Notes under the pieces: generated by a model
What the model saw: only the letters and a program-made list of their open reading frames with translations
Told to the model about the DNA's origin: nothing
The model's database searches: none
Made by a program: the position numbers and the translations under genes
In this document: piece by piece, positions 13,795-16,539 of the stretch
Numbering within the stretch: the stretch's first letter is position 1
Layout: every line of letters begins with the position of its first letter
Assembly (NCBI GenBank): GCA_964638635.1
Contig: CAZXAQ010000086.1
Coordinates: 1-16,539, forward strand
DNA: 16,539 bases
Direction of reading: 5' to 3'
Origin: SZUA-430 sp964638635
GTDB lineage: Bacteria > Pseudomonadota > Alphaproteobacteria > Micropepsales > Micropepsaceae

Positions 13795-14492
13795 GGCGTC
13801 TTCAAGGGCGGGCCGTTGAATTCCGCTTCGATGATGATGTCGACGTTGTCGCTGACGCCCATCGTCGAGCCCGGCGGCGGCACGCCTTCCTTGACGCCGA
13901 AATCGGAACGCTTGAGCTGGCCCTTGGCGGAGAAGCCGATGCGGGCGGCGGGTTCGTATTGATTGCCGGCGTAACCGCCGTTGAACGTCGCGTCGAGCGT
14001 GACCGGTAGCGTGACGCCTTTCAGCGTGAAGTCGCCGGTGATGCGGGCGGTGTTTGCGCCGGTGAGTTCGACCTTCGTCGACTTGAACGTCATCTCGGGG
14101 AACTTCGCGGCGCCGAGCCACTTTTCGTTCAGGAGTTCTTCGACGAAGCCTTTCGGCGGCGCGGGTAGCGTCAGCGAGCGCGGGTCGATCGTTGCGGTGA
14201 CGCTGGAGGCCGCTGGGTTCGCCGGATCGAGCTCGAGCTTCGCGTCGAATTTCGCGAAGCGGGCGGTGTAGTTCGAGAAGCCGATGTGGCTCACGCGGAA
14301 GTCGAGGCTCGCGTGCGCCTTGTCGAGCGTGTAGGTGCCGGCGGGAGCCTCCGTCTTCATCGGGACGATCGGCGCCGGTTCGGCGGGCGCGACGGGCGCC
14401 GGCGCGGCCTCGGCTCTTTCTTCCTTCTTCTCCGGCGCAGGGCCGCAGGCGGCGAGCACGAGCACGCAAGCGATGAGCGCGAGCTTTTTCAT
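13791..14492 (-). CDS. YceI-family lipoprotein
   Basis: This is a 233-residue envelope lipoprotein. Lipobox LAAC puts the lipidated Cys at 16, followed by Gly, consistent with the outer membrane. A Pro/Ala/Glu-rich linker spans about 19-50. The YceI domain begins at AGTYTLDKAHASLDFRVSHI (51-70) and continues through KFPEMTFKST (130-139), GDFTLKGVTLPVTLD (153-167), GFSAKGQLKRSDFGV (186-200) and the terminal D-x-V-x-I-I-I-E-A-E-F strand. YceI proteins are lipocalin-like barrels that bind polyisoprenoid chains, such as quinone-like lipids; most are periplasmic, so this lipid-anchored version with a linker is a variant. The ATG at 14492 has GGAG nine bases upstream. A candidate promoter lies at 14518-14546. 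The stop overlaps that of the converging SnoaL-like gene. Confidence 0.92.
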   Translation of the reverse strand: MKKLALIACVLVLAACGPAPEKKEERAEAAPAPVAPAEPAPIVPMKTEAPAGTYTLDKAHASLDFRVSHIGFSNYTARFAKFDAKLELDPANPAASSVTATIDPRSLTLPAPPKGFVEELLNEKWLGAAKFPEMTFKSTKVELTGANTARITGDFTLKGVTLPVTLDATFNGGYAGNQYEPAARIGFSAKGQLKRSDFGVKEGVPPPGSTMGVSDNVDIIIEAEFNGPPLKTP

Positions 14493-14517
14493 CGGGGGAT
14501 TCTCCGGTTCTGCGGCG

Positions 14518-14546
14518 ACCCTAGCGGCGGTGGCACGGTTGCACAA
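14518..14546 (-). promoter_or_regulatory. Candidate promoter of the YceI lipoprotein gene
   Basis: On the minus strand TTGTGC (14546-14541) is followed after 17 bases by TAGGGT (14523-14518), which is preceded by GC. Transcription would start near 14511, about 19 bases before the ATG. The 82-base gap must also hold the promoter of the divergent ABC transporter genes, for which I see no clear hexamers. Confidence 0.4.
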
Positions 14547-14574
14547 ACGGCGCGGGTTTGGCACGTACGGTTGC

Positions 14575-15510
14575 ATGACACCTATTGTTTCGATTCAGAA
14601 CCTGACCAAGACGTATGCGTCCGGGTTTCAGGCACTCAGACCTTTGACGCTCGATATCAGGCCGGGCGAAATCTTTGCGCTCTTGGGCCCGAACGGGGCA
14701 GGCAAGACGACGCTGATCAACATTATTTGCGGGATCGTGCGGCCCACGAGTGGGACCGTGATCGCGGACGGGCACGACATTCTCGAAGAGTATCGCGACG
14801 CGCGGATGAAGATCGGCCTGGTGCCGCAGGAGCTCACCAGCGACCGGTGGGAGACCGTGTTCAACACGGTGACGTTTTCGCGCGGGCTGTTCGCGCGGCC
14901 GCCGGACAAGGCCTATGTCGAGAAGGTGCTGCGGGATTTGACGCTGTGGGACAAGCGGAACGATCAGCTGCAGACGCTGTCGGGCGGCATGAAGCGGCGG
15001 GTGATGATCGCGAAGGCACTCAGCCACGAGCCGTCGATCTTGTTTTTGGACGAACCGACGGCGGGCGTGGACGTCGAACTCCGGCGCGATATGTGGGCGC
15101 TGGTTCGGCGTCTGCGCGACGACGGGGTCACGATCATTTTGACGACGCACTATATCGACGAGGCGGAGGAGATGGCGGACCGCATCGGCGTCATCAACAA
15201 GGGCGAGCTGATCCTGGTGGAGGAGAAGGCGACGCTGATGAAGAAGCTCGGCAAGAAGCAGCTGACGCTGGTGTTGCAGGAGCCGATGGCGGCGGTTCCT
15301 GCGGGGCTTGCCGAGTGGAACTTGGCGCTCAAGGATGGTGGCTACGAGCTTGAGTACACGTTCGATGCGAATGCCGAGCGCAAGGGGATTGCGTCTTTGC
15401 TTCGGCGCGTGACGGACTTGGGCATCGGCTTTCGCGACGTGCACACGACGCAGAGTTCGCTCGAAGATATCTTTGTGAGTTTGGTTTCGGATAGGGGTGG
15501 AAAGTCCTGA
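14575..15510 (+). CDS. ABC transporter ATP-binding protein (YadG-like)
   Basis: This is the 311-residue ATPase of an ABC-2 type export system. Walker A is GPNGAGKT (38-45), the Q-loop Gln85 (GLVPQ), the signature LSGGM (135-139), Walker B ILFLDEP (155-161), and the H-loop His192 (LTTHYIDEAEEM). A C-terminal extension from about 225 to 311 is the usual DrrA/CcmA/YadG-type tail. Similarity in style and the partner gene point to the YadG/YadH pair, whose substrate is not known. The ATG at 14575 gives the normal ABC N-terminus (PIVSIQNLTKTY); the frame is open upstream only as antisense to the YceI gene. No strong ribosome-binding site is visible. Its TGA shares a base with the permease ATG (TGATG), so the two are translated together. 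Confidence 0.94.
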   Translation: MTPIVSIQNLTKTYASGFQALRPLTLDIRPGEIFALLGPNGAGKTTLINIICGIVRPTSGTVIADGHDILEEYRDARMKIGLVPQELTSDRWETVFNTVTFSRGLFARPPDKAYVEKVLRDLTLWDKRNDQLQTLSGGMKRRVMIAKALSHEPSILFLDEPTAGVDVELRRDMWALVRRLRDDGVTIILTTHYIDEAEEMADRIGVINKGELILVEEKATLMKKLGKKQLTLVLQEPMAAVPAGLAEWNLALKDGGYELEYTFDANAERKGIASLLRRVTDLGIGFRDVHTTQSSLEDIFVSLVSDRGGKS

Positions 15511-16286
15511 TGAACGCTCCCGCTTTCAACTATCACGGTGTTTGGGCGATCTACCGGTTCGAGCTGTCGCGATGGCTCCGGACGATTTGGCAGAGCTTGG
15601 CCACGCCGGTGATCACGACGTCGCTTTACTTCGTCGTGTTCGGGACGGCGATCGGCTCGCGCATGGGCGATGTGGAAGGCGTGAGCTACGGCGCGTTCAT
15701 CGTGCCGGGCTTGATCATGCTCACCGTGTTTTCGGAGAGCATCTTCAACGCGGCGTTCGGCATCTACTTCCCGAAGTTCACGGGCACGATCTACGAGCTG
15801 CTGTCGGCGCCGGTGTCGTCGTTCGAAGCGGTGCTCGCTTATGTGGGGGCGGCGGTCACGAAGTCGGTCGTGCTGGGCTTGGTCATCTTGACGACGGCGG
15901 CGCTGATCGTGCCGATCCATATCGAGCATCCGTTCGCGATGCTGGCATTCCTGATTTTGATCTCGGCGACGTTTTGCCTGTTCGGCTTCATCATCGGCAT
16001 CATGTCGAACAATTTCGAGCAGATGCAGATCGTGCCGATGCTGGTGGTGACGCCGCTGACGTTCCTCGGCGGCGCGTTCTATTCGATCAACATGCTGGCG
16101 CCGGCCTGGCAGACGGTCGCGCATTTCAACCCGATCGTTTATTTGATCTCGGGCTTTCGTTGGAGCTTCTTCGGCAAGGGCGACGTCGGCATCGAGATCA
16201 GCCTGGCGGCGACACTCGGCATGTTCCTCGTGTTCCTGGGCGTCGTCGCGTGGATCTTCAAGACGGGGTACCGGTTGAAGAATTAG
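15510..16286 (+). CDS. ABC-2 type transporter permease (YadH-like)
   Basis: This 258-residue inner-membrane protein is the partner of the preceding ATPase. It has about six hydrophobic segments (roughly 30-50, 60-84, 105-135, 142-166, 172-196 and 228-250). The ABC-2 signature near the fifth segment reads TPLTFLGGAFYSINMLAP (181-198), followed by NPIVYLISGFR (207-217). The N-terminal amphipathic helix before segment one (YRFELSRWLRTIWQ) is also typical. Two copies, with two ATPases, would form the exporter; the substrate is unknown. The start overlaps the ATPase stop and has GGAAAG ahead of it. The TAG stop (16284-16286) is the first three bases of a long inverted repeat. Confidence 0.93.
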   Translation: MNAPAFNYHGVWAIYRFELSRWLRTIWQSLATPVITTSLYFVVFGTAIGSRMGDVEGVSYGAFIVPGLIMLTVFSESIFNAAFGIYFPKFTGTIYELLSAPVSSFEAVLAYVGAAVTKSVVLGLVILTTAALIVPIHIEHPFAMLAFLILISATFCLFGFIIGIMSNNFEQMQIVPMLVVTPLTFLGGAFYSINMLAPAWQTVAHFNPIVYLISGFRWSFFGKGDVGIEISLAATLGMFLVFLGVVAWIFKTGYRLKN

Positions 16287-16387
16287 TCTGGGAACGCGGG
16301 CGTCCCGCCCGCTCTTTTCTGGCTCTCCAAAGCGCATGCGTTTGAGATGTGGGAAAGAGCGGGCGGGACGCCCGCGCTCCCAGACTA
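16284..16387. repeat. Long inverted repeat spanning a convergent junction
   Basis: The arms 16284-16317 and 16354-16387 are 34-bp inverted repeats with a single mismatch (A16294 opposite C16377), around a 36-base loop that contains CGCATGCG. Each arm begins with TAG. That triplet is the stop codon of the permease on the plus strand and of the nitronate monooxygenase-like gene on the minus strand. The arm core GCGGGCGTCCCGCCCGC followed by TCTTT could serve as a terminator stem in either direction. The same GGGCGTCCCGCCCGC theme occurs as dispersed repeats in several bacterial phyla, from memory. No transposase is present. Confidence 0.85.
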
Positions 16388-16539
16388 TGCAAAGCGCGCC
16401 AGCCGCCCGTGAATAATCTCGTGCGCCTGCTTCATGATGCGGTCGATCAGTTCCTTGCAGGTGGGGATGTCGTTGATCAGGCCGACGACCATGCCGCAGG
16501 ACCAGGCGCCGGCTTCCATGTCGCCGTCCTTCATGATCT
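16385..16539 (-). CDS. Nitronate monooxygenase-like protein (C-terminal fragment)
   Basis: The last 50 codons of a minus-strand gene lie here; the rest is beyond the right edge. The fragment reads IMKDGDMEAGAWSCGMVVGL and then INDIPTCKELIDRI, ending HGRLARFA. The G-D-x-x-x-G-x-x-x-x-G-x-x-x-G-L-I-x-D-I-P pattern with a helical tail is the usual C-terminus of the FMN-dependent nitronate monooxygenase (2-nitropropane dioxygenase-like) family. These oxidise alkyl nitronates, though many members have unknown substrates. The catalytic and FMN-binding parts are not in view. The TAG stop lies within the right arm of the long inverted repeat. Confidence 0.75.
   Translation of the reverse strand, partial: IMKDGDMEAGAWSCGMVVGLINDIPTCKELIDRIMKQAHEIIHGRLARFA

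Noticed and set aside
13276..14492. A functional pair of SnoaL-like and YceI proteins
   Set aside because: They converge on opposite strands, so they are not an operon, and nothing in the sequence links their roles.
16284..16387. A CRISPR repeat or attachment site
   Set aside because: There is a single inverted pair, no regularly spaced direct repeats, no integrase, and no tRNA.

Overview
The window is chromosomal DNA from a GC-rich alphaproteobacterium. The clearest taxonomic signs are a BamF (DUF3035) lipoprotein directly after lspA, a UrcA-family secreted protein, and a pseudouridine synthase/rsmD pair. Order and genus cannot be fixed from the sequence alone. Genes are tightly packed with many stop/start overlaps. 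There is no transposase, phage gene, CRISPR array, rRNA or tRNA. I found no new multi-gene system; the interest lies in intergenic inverted repeats and leader regions.

Layout, left to right. (1) 2-1029, plus strand: the 3' part of an RsuA/RluB-type pseudouridine synthase overlapping rsmD; both modify rRNA. (2) 1028-1166: a long perfect inverted repeat that includes the end of rsmD, then an alpha/beta hydrolase (1185-1958) that may be leaderless. (3) 2014-5102, minus strand: pgi then mutL, overlapping by ATGA, with a hairpin at the convergent junction with the hydrolase. (4) 5203-9241, minus strand: an ileS-lspA-bamF operon with overlapping stops and starts, a promoter about 240 bases upstream, a leader holding a small ORF, and a U-tract terminator after bamF. 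lspA matures lipoproteins and bamF is itself a lipoprotein of outer-membrane assembly. (5) 9551-9895, minus: a UrcA-family secreted protein with its own terminator. (6) 10106-10816, plus: a dienelactone hydrolase-like enzyme.

(7) 10875-13094, minus: a FecA-like TonB-dependent receptor with a plausible promoter and a quasi-palindromic operator of the kind used by iron regulators. (8) 13276-13794, plus: a secreted SnoaL/NTF2-like protein. It converges on and overlaps by four bases (9) a YceI-domain lipoprotein (13791-14492, minus). (10) 14575-16286, plus: a two-gene ABC-2 type exporter (ATPase and permease, YadG/YadH-like). (11) 16284-16387: a second long inverted repeat, whose ends contain the TAG stop codons of the permease and of the converging gene. 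(12) 16385-16539, minus: the last 50 codons of a nitronate monooxygenase-like gene that runs off the window.

Most genes are housekeeping or envelope functions. Five minus- or plus-strand genes share a promoter-like pattern (TTG..., 17-19 bases, then GCTA). Base and codon composition shift locally inside ileS (about 8270-8620) and across lspA, which may mark recombined segments.
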